Origin: Babylonia areolata | Lineage: Eukaryota; Mollusca; Gastropoda; Neogastropoda; Buccinidae | DNA length: 64,000 bases | Reading direction: 5' to 3' | Assembly: GCF_041734735.1 (NCBI RefSeq) | Contig: NC_134910.1 | Span: 5,255,003-5,319,002, forward strand | In this document: one piece after another, positions 11,163 to 23,164 of the stretch | Layout: each line of letters opens with the position of its first letter | Numbering within the stretch: the first letter of the stretch is position 1 | Notes under the pieces: model-generated | The model's database searches: none | Seen by the model: the letters and a program-made list of their open reading frames with translations, nothing else | What the model was told of the DNA's origin: nothing | Translations under genes and position numbers: made by a program

Positions 11163-11254
11163 ACACATATCTCTCCTGACACTTGTGTACAATTTCACTC
11201 TCGCGCATTCACAAACGCACTCAAAAGCACAGACCCACACATACACGCAAACAC
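10301..11254. repeat. Dense microsatellite cluster with a 110-bp duplication
   Basis: Contains (CA)n, (AAAT)n, (AT)n (10979-11035) and A/C-rich DNA. A roughly 80-bp block containing GCACCTCCTCTACCCCC at about 10685-10750 is repeated at about 10795-10860, giving a 110-bp tandem duplication that includes its CA run. No gene. Confidence 0.85.
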
Positions 11255-11320
11255 ACACAGCCGCCACTGACTGGCCGCAAGAGGGATGGGAAAAGATCTC
11301 TGATGCCAAGAACGTGGCGT

Positions 11321-13315
11321 CTAGTGTGTTGCTCGGTCTATTGTATTTGGAAAGGCCCACAGAGACTCTGTTCCGTTTTGAAGAAATTTGCGCAATGTTG
11401 GTTTGGAAATGATGCCGATATTTGTTTGATTTGCAAAGCATCGTGCTCTACCTTTCATGTTAGATTTGCGGCCGCTCCCTCTCTCTGCTTTTATTTCTTT
11501 GAGGCGATCAATGGTGTGATGGCCTTGTACCTGTTCTTTTTGGTATTCTTTGACTTTTCTGAGGATTTCCGATTTTCCTAGATGTAGGCTGCTCGTTGGT
11601 GTTGCGTTACCAGCAAGTCTGTCAGCTCGCTCATTTCCCTTAACACCTGCATGTCCCGGGCAGTATGACCATGTGAGTTTTTTAATCTGAAAGTTGCGCA
11701 TTGCGTTATGCCACTCTGGGCTTCCCATTCCGTTTTCAATTTTCTGTATGAGGTTCATTGAGTCGGTTAGAATCATGGCATGTTGGTTTCCGGGCGTATG
11801 GAAGGACGATAGCCACTGGAGGGCATGTGTCACGGCTTCAACTTCCATCGTTAGGCTGGAGGTTGTGACTTTGTAGGCAGCATTCTCTTCCCAAATTGTT
11901 TTTCCATTTTGTTTCGCAGTGAATCCCCAGCCAGACTGGTCTTTGGTGACTGAGCCATCTGTGTATATGATGATGTCCTCTTCTTTACTGTTTTCTTCTA
12001 TAAGCAGCTTCACTTCCGCATCAGTTTTGCCCTCTGGCCATTCCCGACAATGTCTTCCTAGAGTGGGTGAAATGACTGTGTTGAATAGATGGTTGAGGTT
12101 TTCGGGGTTTTTCTCCAATTCTTTTGTTTCTTTCAGGTCTTGAAGTCGGCATACTAGCTGGATTGTGTCTTCTGCTTGCCCCATCCATGATCTTCCTCGT
12201 CCTAGACGGCTGCCTTTTTGTTCTTTGACTGCGTCATGCAGTGGGTTTTGAGGGTTTTCTAATGCTTTGAAGTAGGTCTTGACCTGTTCTAACTTGTTTC
12301 TGGCCTGCACTGAAGGAAGGTCAAGCAGGTATCGCATGGTTTCTGTGGGCGTGTCTTTTGTTGTTCCAAGGATCAGCCTCATAGCTTTATTTTGGACTCT
12401 TTCTAATTTTAGGAGGTTGCTTTGAGACGGTGTTGTTAGCCCAAGTCCGTAGTCGATCACACTGAGGACGAGTGATTGGTATAGCAGGAAGAGGTGGCGT
12501 TGTTCAATTCCTTTGGTTGCCATTGCTTTTAAGACTGAAAGGCCCTTTTTGCATTTGAGAACAGTGTTTTCCGTATGTTTTCTGAAGGTCAGCATCCTGT
12601 CGAAGTGTATTCCTAGGTAGCGTAGGCATTCAGTTTTCTCAATTTGAATCCCATCGAATGACACAGAAGGTGGTGATTTGCTCGCGGTTTTGTTGTTGAG
12701 GGTGCACAGCAACGTTTGGGCTTTCGCTGGATTGATGGAAGATCCTGTGTCTTTGCACCATTGAGCAATATTGTTTAGTTGTTTCTGGACGGCTTCAGTT
12801 CTTTCCTGAGCATTTTTTGAAGTTTTGAAGACCAGGCCGTCATCCGCAAGGGTAAGCACCCGAGCAATTCCATTGTTGTTTAAGTCTGCAAGGCCCTTCG
12901 TGTAGACATTGTAGAGGACAGGAGAGAGTGGAGACCCTTGTGGCAGTCCCATGGATAGTTTAGAAGGTGCAGACATCCAATCTCCGAGGCGTAGGACGAC
13001 GGTTCTTTCCTGAAGCGCTGCTGCTATCCATCTTGTCAGTGTCAAACTTACTCCATACCTTAGTAGCAGCTCCATGAGGTGCGCAAACTGGACTTTATTG
13101 TAGGCAGCTTCAAGGTCAGTTGCTACTGCTAGTGTTTCTTCTTTTCTTTGAAATCCTTCATACACCTCATATGCAAAAGCAGCTGCATTTTCCCATGTGG
13201 ACTTGCCTGTTCTGTAACCACCTTGATTTGAAGGGAGAATGTGCCTGTGTTCAAGATCCCTTGCGAGTTTCCTGGCTATCACGCGTTCCATGAGCTTTCC
13301 AACAATGTTTTGCAT
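11321..13315 (-). CDS. LINE B: uninterrupted reverse transcriptase plus RNase H frame, 5' truncated
   Basis: A single minus-strand frame of 664 codons. The RT part (residues 1-300) has ATDLEAAYNKV with Asp 67, MGLPQGSPLSPVLYNVYT (about 123-140) and the catalytic box LADD at 156-159 (LADD rather than the common YADD/FADD). The C-terminal RNase H has YTDGSV (Asp 453), Glu 491, LTDS (Asp 518), His 555 and ERADRLAG (Asp 565), so the full catalytic set is present. LINEs with an RNase H domain belong to the I/Nimb/Ingi type groups. RT similarity continues upstream to about 13377 without a start codon, so the 5' part is missing. The lack of stops suggests a young copy or recent constraint. The element spans about 11255-13377. 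Confidence 0.9.
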   Translation of the reverse strand: MQNIVGKLMERVIARKLARDLEHRHILPSNQGGYRTGKSTWENAAAFAYEVYEGFQRKEETLAVATDLEAAYNKVQFAHLMELLLRYGVSLTLTRWIAAALQERTVVLRLGDWMSAPSKLSMGLPQGSPLSPVLYNVYTKGLADLNNNGIARVLTLADDGLVFKTSKNAQERTEAVQKQLNNIAQWCKDTGSSINPAKAQTLLCTLNNKTASKSPPSVSFDGIQIEKTECLRYLGIHFDRMLTFRKHTENTVLKCKKGLSVLKAMATKGIEQRHLFLLYQSLVLSVIDYGLGLTTPSQSNLLKLERVQNKAMRLILGTTKDTPTETMRYLLDLPSVQARNKLEQVKTYFKALENPQNPLHDAVKEQKGSRLGRGRSWMGQAEDTIQLVCRLQDLKETKELEKNPENLNHLFNTVISPTLGRHCREWPEGKTDAEVKLLIEENSKEEDIIIYTDGSVTKDQSGWGFTAKQNGKTIWEENAAYKVTTSSLTMEVEAVTHALQWLSSFHTPGNQHAMILTDSMNLIQKIENGMGSPEWHNAMRNFQIKKLTWSYCPGHAGVKGNERADRLAGNATPTSSLHLGKSEILRKVKEYQKEQVQGHHTIDRLKEIKAERGSGRKSNMKGRARCFANQTNIGIISKPTLRKFLQNGTESLWAFPNTIDRATH

Positions 13316-13377
13316 GGTTAGGATCCGGTAGCCGCTTACCTGACGATGGTCCTTTCCTGGTTTTGGTATGTGTACGA

Positions 13378-13450
13378 TTTAGGACACTGACAAGTCCCCC
13401 GGGGTACGGTTTAGGACACTGATGTGTCACCCGGGGGACCTACGGAAGGG
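13378..13450. repeat. Two units of a GGACACTGA..CCCCGGG repeat
   Basis: GGACACTGACAAGTCCCCCG and the variant GGACACTGATGTGTCACCCG follow each other, separated by GTACGGTTTA. The same unit occurs at 10147, and its reverse complement at 59770-59880. LINE B is inserted between repeats of this family. Confidence 0.75.
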
Positions 13451-13559
13451 GCGGGTAAGATTTGGGACATTACAACCGGCTGTAAACTGGATACTGTGTG
13501 TCTGGAAATGGTACATCAGTCCGATTTAGGCACGAATTGTCCTGGCATATGTTGGGCAA

Positions 13560-14175
13560 GTATGTGTGTACAAATCAAATTCATGTGCTGGCTACTCTGG
13601 ACTTGAGAAGTTCCCTACTATGAGATATACCAGCTATTCTTCTTACCTCTGGGGTCAGACAAACATTGTGGATCAGGCTGCGCAAGGATTTCCTGGTGGG
13701 GGTGTCTGTGTCAAGAGATGTCGGGGAGGCCTTCAGAGTGTCCTTGAAACGGAGACAGTTCACCATTATGGAATTACTTGGGGATGCACTCATTTGCCAT
13801 CCTGACAACTTGACCAGACCATCATGTCTGTGTTAACAGCAGTACGTGGACAGACGGCACATACGCCCCGGAGATAACTTCTGTTCATGCTTTTTGTCCT
13901 GATAATTGATCCCAAGATCCTACAAAGACAGGTCACGTGGGAGTTATTTAGCTGCCATTTGTGTCACGTATAGACAGTCCACGTCTCGCTGCCTTGCAGG
14001 AGGGTTGGAAGCACTATTGCTTGTTAGGCTTTTAGCTTTGTTTGTAGGGTGATCCCTCAACGTCCCTTTAGCTTGGCCGTCTTCTTCGTGCTGACGGTAA
14101 GCCTAAGGTCGTGACATGCTGCTTGTACTTTGTCCGTGCTAACTTGCATTTCTGGCTCTGATTCAGCATTTAAAG
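13560..14175 (-). mobile_element. Decayed LINE fragment, C-terminal RT region
   Basis: Minus-strand frames give, in order, ALNAESEPEMQVSTDKVQAA, DLRLTVSTKKTAK, TLLQGSETWTVY, then CLRFKDTLKAS and RSLIHN followed by RRIAGISHSRELLKSR. These are the post-FADD and tail blocks of a common LINE ORF2 (STKKTxxL, LLYGSETWTVY, KKRFKDTLK, WRSLI-x-GA). Several frame changes and stops show an old copy. Confidence 0.7.
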
Positions 14176-14298
14176 CCTTTTTGTATTGTGAGAGGATGAG
14201 TTAGTTCTTGTTTTACTGTAAACAAAATGTGTACAGTCACTTGTGCAGTCAATATACAAAATGTATTACCTTCACACACACACACACACACACACTCA

Positions 14299-14333
<35 letters not shown>

Positions 14334-14617
14334 CATATGTAGCCCACACACTGCACTGTGTGTATTTGATTTCTGTCCTTGTTGTGGACAAGTAATGTGT
14401 TCAGCATAGTTGAATACAGATTTTCAGTCCCAGTAACACCAGAATTTCAATGTCTAACTGGGTACATTTTTACAGAATAACTGAAAGGGTCTTTTTTATT
14501 TCGATGTATGTAAAAGAGTGCGTGTGTGATTTCTTCTTTTTGTTTTCGTTTTACTTAAAAAACAAACAAACAAAAATCTTCCGACTTGTGTGTGAGTGAG
14601 TGAGTGTGTTTGTGTGT

Positions 14618-14663
<46 letters not shown>

Positions 14664-14712
14664 TAAGAAATAAAAAGAAAATAACTGGAAGCTAATCCAT
14701 TTATTTTTGCAG
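14176..14712. other. Intron with CA and TG microsatellites
   Basis: (CA)n lies at 14274-14332 and (TG)n at 14586-14659. It ends in TTATTTTTGCAG, the acceptor of the next exon. Otherwise empty. Confidence 0.6.
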
Positions 14713-14931
14713 TGCCCTTCAATGTGGTCGTAAAACAACAAGCCAGTCAGCATCAGCGGGGATCTGGCAACGCCGGGTATGCTGTAGATGGAACTATCAA
14801 TTATCCACATCCCAGGAAATGCGTCACTATCTCCAGCAGCGGACCTAGCACGACGCTTTGGTGGAGAGTGTTCCTGAAACGTTTGCACGATGTCAAGACC
14901 TTTGAAGTTACTGCCCGTTATGACTGTTGTG
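14713..14931 (+). CDS. Exon: fucolectin-like (F5/8 type C) domain 2, first part
   Basis: Acceptor TTTTTGCAG ends at 14712; donor GTATGT starts at 14932; 219 nt, phase 1-1. The peptide contains GNAGYAVDGTINYPHPRKC, then TTLWWRVFLKRLHDVKTFEV and ARYDCC. This is the classic F5/8C fucolectin layout: A-x-A-V-DGN-T, the calcium-site loop, WWRVDL and a closing RxDCC. The F-type lectin sugar motif (H...RxDx4R/K) is only partly kept: RYD is present, but the fifth residue after Asp is Ser rather than Arg/Lys (using the next exon), and the His near the Cys is not seen. The 22855 exon completes the domain. Confidence 0.85.
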
Positions 14932-15069
14932 GTATGTTCAAACGTTATGTTCTGTACTTCAAGGCAGGTCTCAAATACGTATATATTCCCGTCCACCGAT
15001 AAATAATTAATTCGAGATTCTTTCATAAATGTTTCAAGAATTTTTCAGTGAACTGTTTCCTTTTTTTTT

Positions 15070-16720
15070 CCAACAGGGAAATGAAATCAATTTTTGCAGC
15101 CGCTATTGTGAAACCCCTTCTGAAAAAAACTAGCCTTGATCAAATCAATGTTCAAAACTATAGACCCGTTTCAAACTTACATTGTCTGTCCAAAATCATC
15201 GAGAAAGTCGTTCTCCAACACATTCTCTCATGTATAAATTCCCATAATCTCATGTGTCCAACATTTTTTTTTTTTTTTTTTTTTAAGCTCTGGACCATGG
15301 GGCTGTATCGCAACTAACTCTTTAAGATCTGTTTGCTGCCTGCGATACTATTGACCACTCTATTCTTCTGGATCGCCTCCAGCCCTTCTATGGTGTTTCA
15401 GAAATCAAACTTTCGTGGTTTGAGTCCTACATTTCTCAAATATCCACTCAGTCTTGGTCAGTAACGTGTGTTCAGATTTGATTTAAAAAAATTTTTTTTT
15501 AAATATTTATTTATTTATCATTATTGTGTTTTTTTAGGAGAAATCAGTGGATGCGTAACATTTCTGCAAATGAGCAGGATAGTCTCAGCATCCTTGGGAG
15601 GCTCTTTCCCGTTTTTTTTCCCCCTTTTTTTCTTTCTCTTTTTGTTTCTTTCCCCCCTTTTTTTCATTTTGTTTGTTGTTTCTGTTTGTTCCCTCCATCA
15701 TCATTTTTCTCCTTTCTGTTGTCTTTTCTTTCTTTTTTTTTCTTTTTTTTCTTCTCTCATCTCTTTATTCTGTCTTTTTTTCTCTCCTTTTCCCCCTGTA
15801 ATATGTCCCCTTGTCATTGTCATGCTCAAACATTTTCAAGACCATGCAACATATAAAACACATATGTGGCAGTTTCATGCGCAATGTCTGAAAGAGGTAA
15901 GGTAGACACGATCTCATTTGTGTTCAAAGTTTAGTTCGCCTTGATCATGGTGACCCCAGGTTTCGGTTCTTGGACCTGTACTTTTCATTCTTTATACACA
16001 GCTTCTTGCCTATCTTATCATACTCTGTTTCCAACCAATACTTTTTGCTGATGACATGTAGCTTCTGGACTCGTGCTCTCCTGACCAGATACAAACTACT
16101 ATTGACAATACTCAGACATGTATCAATGATGTTAAGCTTTGGATGACAAGTAATAAAACTGAATGGCGACAAAAACTGAAGCCCTTCTGATGACGACTAA
16201 CAAGAAATGTTTCCATGATCTATACACCACATTTATCAAAGTTGGAATTTCGGAAATATCATCTGCTTCTTCTGCTAAAAACTTAGGTCACATCATCTCT
16301 GACCACATGTCCTGGGACAAGCAGGTTCAAATATTTGTAAATCAGCCTATATAGAGATCAGACTTATTGGTAATATCCGTAAATACCTAACCACTGAAGC
16401 AGCAAAAGACCTTGCCTGTGCTTTGCCTGGACTACTGCAAACCACTCCTTTCTAACTCTCCACAGTACAATCTCTATAAACTCCAAAAGGTGCAGAATAC
16501 CGCAGCAATACCCGTTCTTCGAGCGAAAAGGTCTGATCATGCTCAACCACTTCTCCAAGCACTTCACTGGCTCCCAGCCAAGCATGGGTTAAATAGAAGC
16601 TTGCGACGCTCTGTCATATTTTTTCACTGGTTTATCCCTGGTTACACCCATGACCCTCGTCACTGACGTTCCCGCTCTGGAACTGAATGTCAAACCAGAT
16701 CTGCTGAGACAGCCCACTTC
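15070..16720 (+). mobile_element. Decayed L2/CR1-like LINE fragment
   Basis: The plus strand shows IVKPLLKKTSLDQ and NYRPVSNLHCLSKIIEKVV (RT start), then TIDHSILLDRLQPFYGV (catalytic strand region, Asp lost or shifted), then SSAKNLGHIISDHMSW, YCKPLLSNSPQYNLYKLQKV and QPLLQALHWLPAKHGL. These are in the correct order for L2/CR1 RT and tail. Multiple stops, frame changes and a T/C-rich insertion at 15600-15800 mark a fossil. Confidence 0.8.
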
Positions 16721-17395
16721 AGGTGTGTGTGTGTGTGTTTGTGTTTACGTTAGACTTTAACATTGTCATTTTTCTGTCAGTACCAAATTTGGATAAAACA
16801 TATTGGGGGAAAAACATCTTCACATTCTTATACTAATAACAGGTAGTAAATCTTCCGGATGAAATTGTATATCTGGATCATGAACGGTTTATTTCGTTGA
16901 TATCTGGATCCAGGAAATCGCAATTATTGTTTGGGTTTTTCTTGTTCGAAATTAAAAGAAAAGAAATACAAATGCTGGACAGAACACATGCAGTGACACT
17001 AGCTACATCATCGAAGTGTTTACGGCATATGGATATTTCAAAGTGGATTCTGAAATAACTAGAGTGAACATAAAAGTGTAATTGAATGGACTGGGTTGTA
17101 GTTTCTGTATGTCTGTCGAACACGGATCTGTGCAGATCTGGAGAAAACGGTGTATATGCTGTGGTGTGGCTGAGGTGATGGCAACATCTCCTTTACCGCG
17201 GACTTTGATGACCCTTAACCCGAAAGCGCATGGTTCGAATCTACTGTTATGCATCCCCCCGCCCCTTTTTTTTTCCTCTGTTCTTCCAAAGCTTTATAAT
17301 ATTAAGTACATGACACATGTTAACGGGTTTTTGTTTTAGTAGATAGTTTGTATCACAAGTAAGTCTGGAAGTCCTTGCCCCTCATGTTTTCTTTA
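16718..17395 (+). mobile_element. Copy of the ACTCACTTGTG-ended repeat family (left and right parts)
   Basis: The left part (ACTTTAACATTGTCATTTTT, then ACCAAATTTGG) matches the element at 45535. The right end TATCACAAGTAAGTCTGGAA (17352-17371) matches 47151-47170. A tRNA-like segment with a B box GGTTCGAATC lies at about 17160-17247. Confidence 0.6.
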
Positions 17396-18649
17396 CTGAG
17401 ACACCTTTTTTGTTGTTCATAAATTAACTATAATCATGATATATCTTCAAACTTTATAAGAGTTTGGAAGGTGTTTTTTGTTGTTGGTATGATTATGATT
17501 TGTGTGATTTTTTTCTTCTTCTTCGGCAGTGTAGGCTAAAGATCAAGACCCACAGGTGCCCCCTCCATCTCATCAATCAGATCCCAGTCAGATATCATAT
17601 CCACGGTGGATATGGATCGGAATCTATGGGCAGTTATGTGTCTCGAGTACCACTGGAAGATAGTTCGCAGTAGGTGTTTCTTTCCTTGATCAGTGAACAC
17701 TTAAAAGCAGACATTGCAGTTGGCATCATTTCTGGGTCTCCCGGATCATTCTTAGAGCCTACACTAGTTGTTCAGTGCTGAAGGCGGGGAATCGATCTGA
17801 TTGGCTGAGTAATTGACGGGCCGTGTAGGTGTGTCTTGGTATTATTTTGTTTGACATGAACTTTGACAAACAGGGCAAGCTGATGGGCCTTGTTTGCATC
17901 AATTTCAGAACATAGTAGGCCAGACTGTCAAAGGTCCGGCATTTCCTGTAACACTGATTTGAAAACAACTACAACAACAAACCTCATTGTCATACCCACA
18001 TTGATCAGAACTAAATGCTTTTTTTTTTTTACATTGCTCTTGATCTTGCATTTCTTTTCTTTGTGGAGTGTTGCAGAGGCTTTGCAGTTTTTGTTATGGT
18101 TTGTTCAAGCAGGAAAGACGTGATGAATAAATGAAATGTTTGAAACTTTGATAGATCTGGTCATAAAACAGACATGGAACGTTTGAAACTGATACGTCTT
18201 GTCATAAAACAATGAAATGCAGATCGATATGGGCTGCTTTATGCGGAATCCTTTACTCTCCACTTTGTAACTTTTGATTTTACTAACTCACATTTCTGGC
18301 ACTGAGCAACATGTGCGTCGATATGAAATGTTTACATGATTTGCTATCGTAATTTAAACAAGATCATGTTCGAAAAAGAAGAAATCACACATGATCCGTG
18401 TAGCCCGCCACTTTTGTTTGTATTGCAGATAAAATATAATTTTTAACAGTTTGCTCTCACAGTGCTATGAACTGGCACAGTGCCATACACAGTTCGGTTT
18501 GAGAGAATTCCGGTTAAGACTTTTTGACATAACGATTCAGTGTGAGATGAATCATTCACAGAACAGGCTGCCTACCTGGTTAGAGCTGACTGACAGCTGC
18601 ATTTGGACGCTCATGATTCCTTTCCCGTGTCATTCAGTCACACACACAC

Positions 18650-18681
<32 letters not shown>
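17396..18681. other. Intron, no exon accepted
   Basis: Contains a splice-like open stretch at 17530-17673 that does not fit the reading phase (see rejected list), T-rich runs, and a (CA)n run at 18638-18681 that is the 3' tail side of LINE C. Otherwise nothing recognised. Confidence 0.45.
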
Positions 18682-21600
18682 TAGAAGGCCTCCTTCGGTC
18701 ATGGCTGACCTTGCATAGAGTATATCCGACCTAATGTCTAATTGGGCTGTCTGGACCAAGCAGCGTCGCCTGTCACTGCAGAGACCGATGCGAGAGAGAC
18801 AGTCTGTCGCAGCGGTCACATGTGTAAACTGATGCTGGTCTGTTGGCTGCCGTCCCTTTTCTGCAAGCACGCTTTTCTGCTGCAGCAGCTGACAGTTTGT
18901 CCTCACCAGTCCGTAGCTGATTCTTGAGAGTGCTTCTCCAGATGTTGCTGCCATCTGGAAGGTCCTCCCAGGACTCAGTGTTGATCTCAAGCGCCTTCAT
19001 GTCACGTTTGCAAACGTCTTTGTATCTCAGCCATGGGCGGCCGATGCTTCTCTGCCCCGTGGCGAGCTCTCCATAAAGGATGTCTTTTGGGATACGACCA
19101 TCTTCCATGCGGCGAACGTGGCCCAACCAGCGAAGCCGACGCTGTCTCAGCATGGTATACAAGGTCGGGAGGCCAGCGCGTGTCAGGACTTCGGTGTTTG
19201 TCATCTTGTCTTGCCAGAAGATGCCGAGTATGCGCCGTAGGCTTCTCAGGTGGAAGGTATTGAGCCTTTCCTCCTGACGAGCATGTGTGGTCCACGCCTC
19301 ACTGCCATACAGCAAGGTGCTGAGGACGCAGGTGTTGTATACAGCCATCCTTGTCTTCGTGGTCAGCTTGAGATTTGTCCACACTCTTTGTGTGAGGCGG
19401 GCTAGTGTTGTGGCTGCCTTCCCGATCCTCTTGTAGATCTCGGTGTCAAGGGAGAGGTTGTCAGTGATGGTGGACCCAAGGTAAGTGAACTGATGGATGG
19501 CTTTAAGCTCGTAGTCATCAATGGTGATGGCTGGTGGAGATGGCGTGTCTTGGCCTAGGACATTTGTCTTCTTGAGACTGATGGTCAGACCAAGATATTT
19601 GCAGGCCTGGGAGAAGTGGTCCATTAGTTACCACAAGTCCCACTAGGTGTGGGTCACAACTGCGGCATCGTCAGCAAAGAGCATGTCTCTGATAAGGGCT
19701 TCACGGACTTTTGTCCTTGCTCTGAGGCGGGAAAGATTGAAGAGCCTGTCATCTGATCTGGTCCGCAGGTAGTTCCCTTCTTGCGCTGTGCTGAACGCAA
19801 GCCTCAGGAGAAGAGCAAAGAAGACTCTAAATAGGGTGGGGGCGAGTACACAGCCAAGTTTGACACCACTGCGTACATCGAAGGGCTTGGAGAGGTTACC
19901 ATTAAACTGCACCATCCCTTTCATGTTGGAATGGAAGGACTCAATCAGGATGTACAGTTTGGGGGGGCAGCCGATCTTTTGAAGAGCCCTGAAAAGGCCG
20001 TCTCTGCTGACTAGGTCAAAGGCCTTAGTGAGGTCAATGAATGCGACATACAGGGGCATCCTCTGCTCCCTGTACTTCTGGATTTTGGCGAAGGGAGAGG
20101 ATCATGTCTACCGTGGATCTCTCTGCTCGGAAACCGCACTGTGATTCCGGGTAAACGCGTTCAGCCAGTTTCTGCAGCCAGATTAGAAGGAACCGAGTGT
20201 AGACTTTGCCGACAATGCTGAGAAGCGAGATGCCTCTGTAGTTGTTGCAGTCGCTCCTTTCGCCCTTGTTTTTGTACAGGGTGATGATCTTGACGTCCCT
20301 CATGTTCTGCGGTACAGCTCCCTCATTCCAGCACTGACAGAGGACTGTGTGCAGAGGATGCAGAAGAGTAGTCTTGCAGTGTTTAATGAGGTCTGGGGGG
20401 ATTCCATCGCTGCCAGGTGCCTTGCCTGATGTCAGGCTGCTAATGGCCTTGCTGAGTTCGTGCTCAGTTGGCTTTGCGTTGAGTTCTCCCATGACCGACA
20501 TGCACTTGATGGCATCGACGGCTGACACCATGTTTTATGTGGAGTAGATGTCGGAGTAGTGTTCCGCCCATCTCTCCATCTGCTGGCTAGGATCGTTGAT
20601 TACTTCCCCAGTGGAGGATTTTAGGGGGGCAGTCTTGCTCTGTGTTGGTCCCAGTGCCTTCTTGATGCCATCATACATCCCTCGGATGTTGCCTCTTTCA
20701 GCAGCATTCTGTATCTCTTCGCTGAGCTCTGTCCAGTACTCATTTGCACATCACCTGGCGTTAAGCTGAACCTTACTCTTGGCGGCCCTGAGGATTTGCA
20801 GGTTCTTCTCACTAGGTGACCGTTTGTACTCGGTGAGTGCAGCACACTTGGCCTCAATAATGGGAGTCATCTCTGATGATTTGGCCACAAACCAGTCGTG
20901 GGACTTTTTTTTTCTTTCCAAAGGTGGCCATGGCAATGCGGTGCATGTGTCTCGTAGCGTTTCCCATCTTTCTGTGGCAGAGTCTCTGGGCTGCAATGCA
21001 TCGAATTCTCTCTCAAAGGCCTCTGCGAACTGTTCTACAAGGTCTGGCTGAGACATCTTCCTGACGTCAATGCGTGAGTTCACTTGTTTCTTTGAGCAGT
21101 GGAACTTCTTTGGTTGCAGTCTGATTTTGCAGCATACCAGAGAGTGGTCCGTGTCGCAGTCTGCGCTGTGGTAAGAGTGAGGTTGGAGAAGGTTTTTGAT
21201 GGCAGCTCGTCTTACTAGGATCAGATCTAGTTGGTGCCAATGTTTAGAGCGCGGGTGCCTACAGGAGACTTGGGGCTTCGTCCTGAAGAAGGAGCTGGCG
21301 ATGCACAGTTCATGGCAGGCACAAAACTCAAGTTGTCGCTGTCCGTTCTCGTTCATTTTCCCCACTCCGAAGGAACCGAGACAGGAGGGCCACGAATCGT
21401 TGTCTACACCCACTCTGGCATTGAAGTCCCCCAGGAGAACAGGTTGTTCTGTCCTGGGAATGTTCCTTATGATTGATGCGTGATTTTCATAGAACTCATC
21501 CTTGGCGTCTGGAGAGGCGGATAGAGTTGGAGCATATGCGCTTACGAGAATGACATTGCCTTCGGAGGTGTTGAGGCGGAGAGTCAGGAGTCGTTCTGAA

Positions 21601-22492
21601 CCGCCGCTGCCTGGTTCGATCATGTTCAGCAGGCTGTTCTTGACTGCAAAGCCTACTACGTGCTCTCTTGGGGCATCAGAGCTCTTCCTTTTTCAGAGGA
21701 AGGTGTAGTCCCTCTCCTTTAGTGTTCCTCTGTCAGCCAGCCGTGTTTCCTGCAGAGTGGCAATGTCCACATTTAGTCTCTTTAGCTCGCTGTTTATGAC
21801 GGCCGTCTTTCTGGCGTCACTGATGTCTTGCAGATCTTGGGAGAGCCCAGGCATCATTGTCCGGACATTCCAACAGGCCAGTTTCATTGTTGATCCGTCT
21901 CTTGAAGTTTTCTTTTTGCCTGGTGCGGAAATTAACGACCTGCTTGTCGGATATTCTCCTATTCTTCATACATCCATAGAAGAAGGCAGGTCGTGGCGGG
22001 ATAGCACCTAATTGGCTGGAGGCTGTCCAGCTTGGGCGGGCCGTAGCTGTCCAGTGGGACACGAGGGTCCCTCCCACCGTCAGAAGCAACCCCTGGCGTC
22101 GGCTTTACGCCAATTGAGCGCTAACTTATAACCGGTAACTGTTGCTTCACGTGTTGGTCCGACGCTAGTGCCAGTAGCGAAGCTGGAGTGTCCTCTCCAG
22201 GTTGCAGGTGCAAGGTGATTGTGGATGGATGGACGGATATAAGCCTGGGCAATGTAATATGGAAGATAGGCTGTTGCCCATGCAGCTTGTCCCCCCTCTC
22301 CACCTCGCTGACAGATCCAAAGGAACAGCAAGGCTGTTACGTTCAGGTACCAGCGCGCCTTTGATGGGTCATTTATTTCCATCAGGGTGTCTATACACCC
22401 TCCTCACCATCCTGAGAGGATTCCACCTTGTGACAGGTAGTACTGGGATCCAGGTTACCAGTAGCAGATACATCCATCTGACCTGACTGACA
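18682..22492 (-). mobile_element. LINE C: near full-length endonuclease/RT LINE, decayed
   Basis: On the minus strand it runs from a 5' leader (GTCAGGTCAGATGG, then CTACTGGTAACCTGG) through an apurinic-like endonuclease to RT and a terminal zinc-finger. The endonuclease shows LACWNVRTM, ETRLAD, LLGDFNARVG and DTDHSLV; the RT shows SGKAPGSDGIPPDLI, NNYRGISLLSIVGKVY, VAFIDLTKAFDLV, LGCVLAPTLF and MLFADDAAVV. These are followed by QFTYLGSTITDNLSLD, RRLRWLGHVRRMEDGRIPKD and a C-terminal CDRC-type finger. It ends at AGGAGGCCTTCTAG plus a CA/TG tail. One in-frame TGA interrupts the endonuclease near 21692, and further shifts or stops occur near 20751, 20060 and 19625. The endonuclease resembles vertebrate sequences mis-annotated as craniofacial development protein 2. 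Confidence 0.92.
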
Positions 22493-22513
22493 CACTAACA
22501 CTCACGTAACTGC

Positions 22514-22628
<115 letters not shown>

Positions 22629-22821
22629 GGGGTTCAGGCTACCAGATCCGCGCATATGTTGGTCTTGGAAAAAAATAGACGCTGTACGTGTTGTTTGGTG
22701 TGTGCATTTGTCACTGTGTGTGTATATGTACGTGGGTGTGGGTGTGTTTGTGTATGCATAATCCCACTTAGTAATGTATTTTTGTTTGTGAGCTGTACAT
22801 ACTTCATTGATGCTATCGTAA

Positions 22822-22852
<31 letters not shown>

Positions 22853-22854
22853 AG

Positions 22855-23085
22855 CATCGGCGTCACTAAATGGTGCCAAGCTTATAGTTGCAGTCGGGAG
22901 CACAATACGAAGCAAACCGACACCTAAAGAACTTTGTTCGGCTCTTGGTGGGGGAATCTTTGCCAAAGCAATTGTAAAAAGAACGTGCTATCCGGTTTTG
23001 CGTGGCGATTGGATCCAGATTGTCAAAACGGGCACACAACCATTGGGCTTTTGTGAAGTGGCAGTTACAGGACATATGATAATTG
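22855..23085 (+). CDS. Exon: fucolectin-like (F5/8 type C) domain 2, second part
   Basis: Acceptor GTTATAG (after a TG run) ends at 22854; donor GTAAGT starts at 23086; 231 nt, phase 1-1. The peptide has SLNGAKLIVAVGS, a Cys in KELCSALGG, then RTCYPVLRGDWIQIVK and QPLGFCEVAVTG. The last is the signature final strand of fucolectin domains (PLTLCEVEVYG). Joined to the 14713 exon the domain is 150 residues, with no sign of a missing exon. This is the clearest lectin-type exon in the window. Confidence 0.87.
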
Positions 23086-23164
23086 GTAAGTCACTACCTC
23101 CCTTTTAATGTGTGTACACCTTCCCTGTGTCTCTTCTCTAAGCATGTGTCTGACTTCTCCTGTG

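Noticed and set aside
10793-11441. Several 60-120-codon frames across CA and AT runs
   Set aside because: Microsatellite translation (His/Thr, Tyr/Ile, Val/Cys repeats) and antisense of LINE B.
17464-17673. Splice-flanked open stretch starting after TTCGGCAG at 17529, between the two exons of fucolectin-like domain 2
   Set aside because: In the required phase 1 the first full codon is TAG. The two known exons already complete the domain, and no good donor follows.
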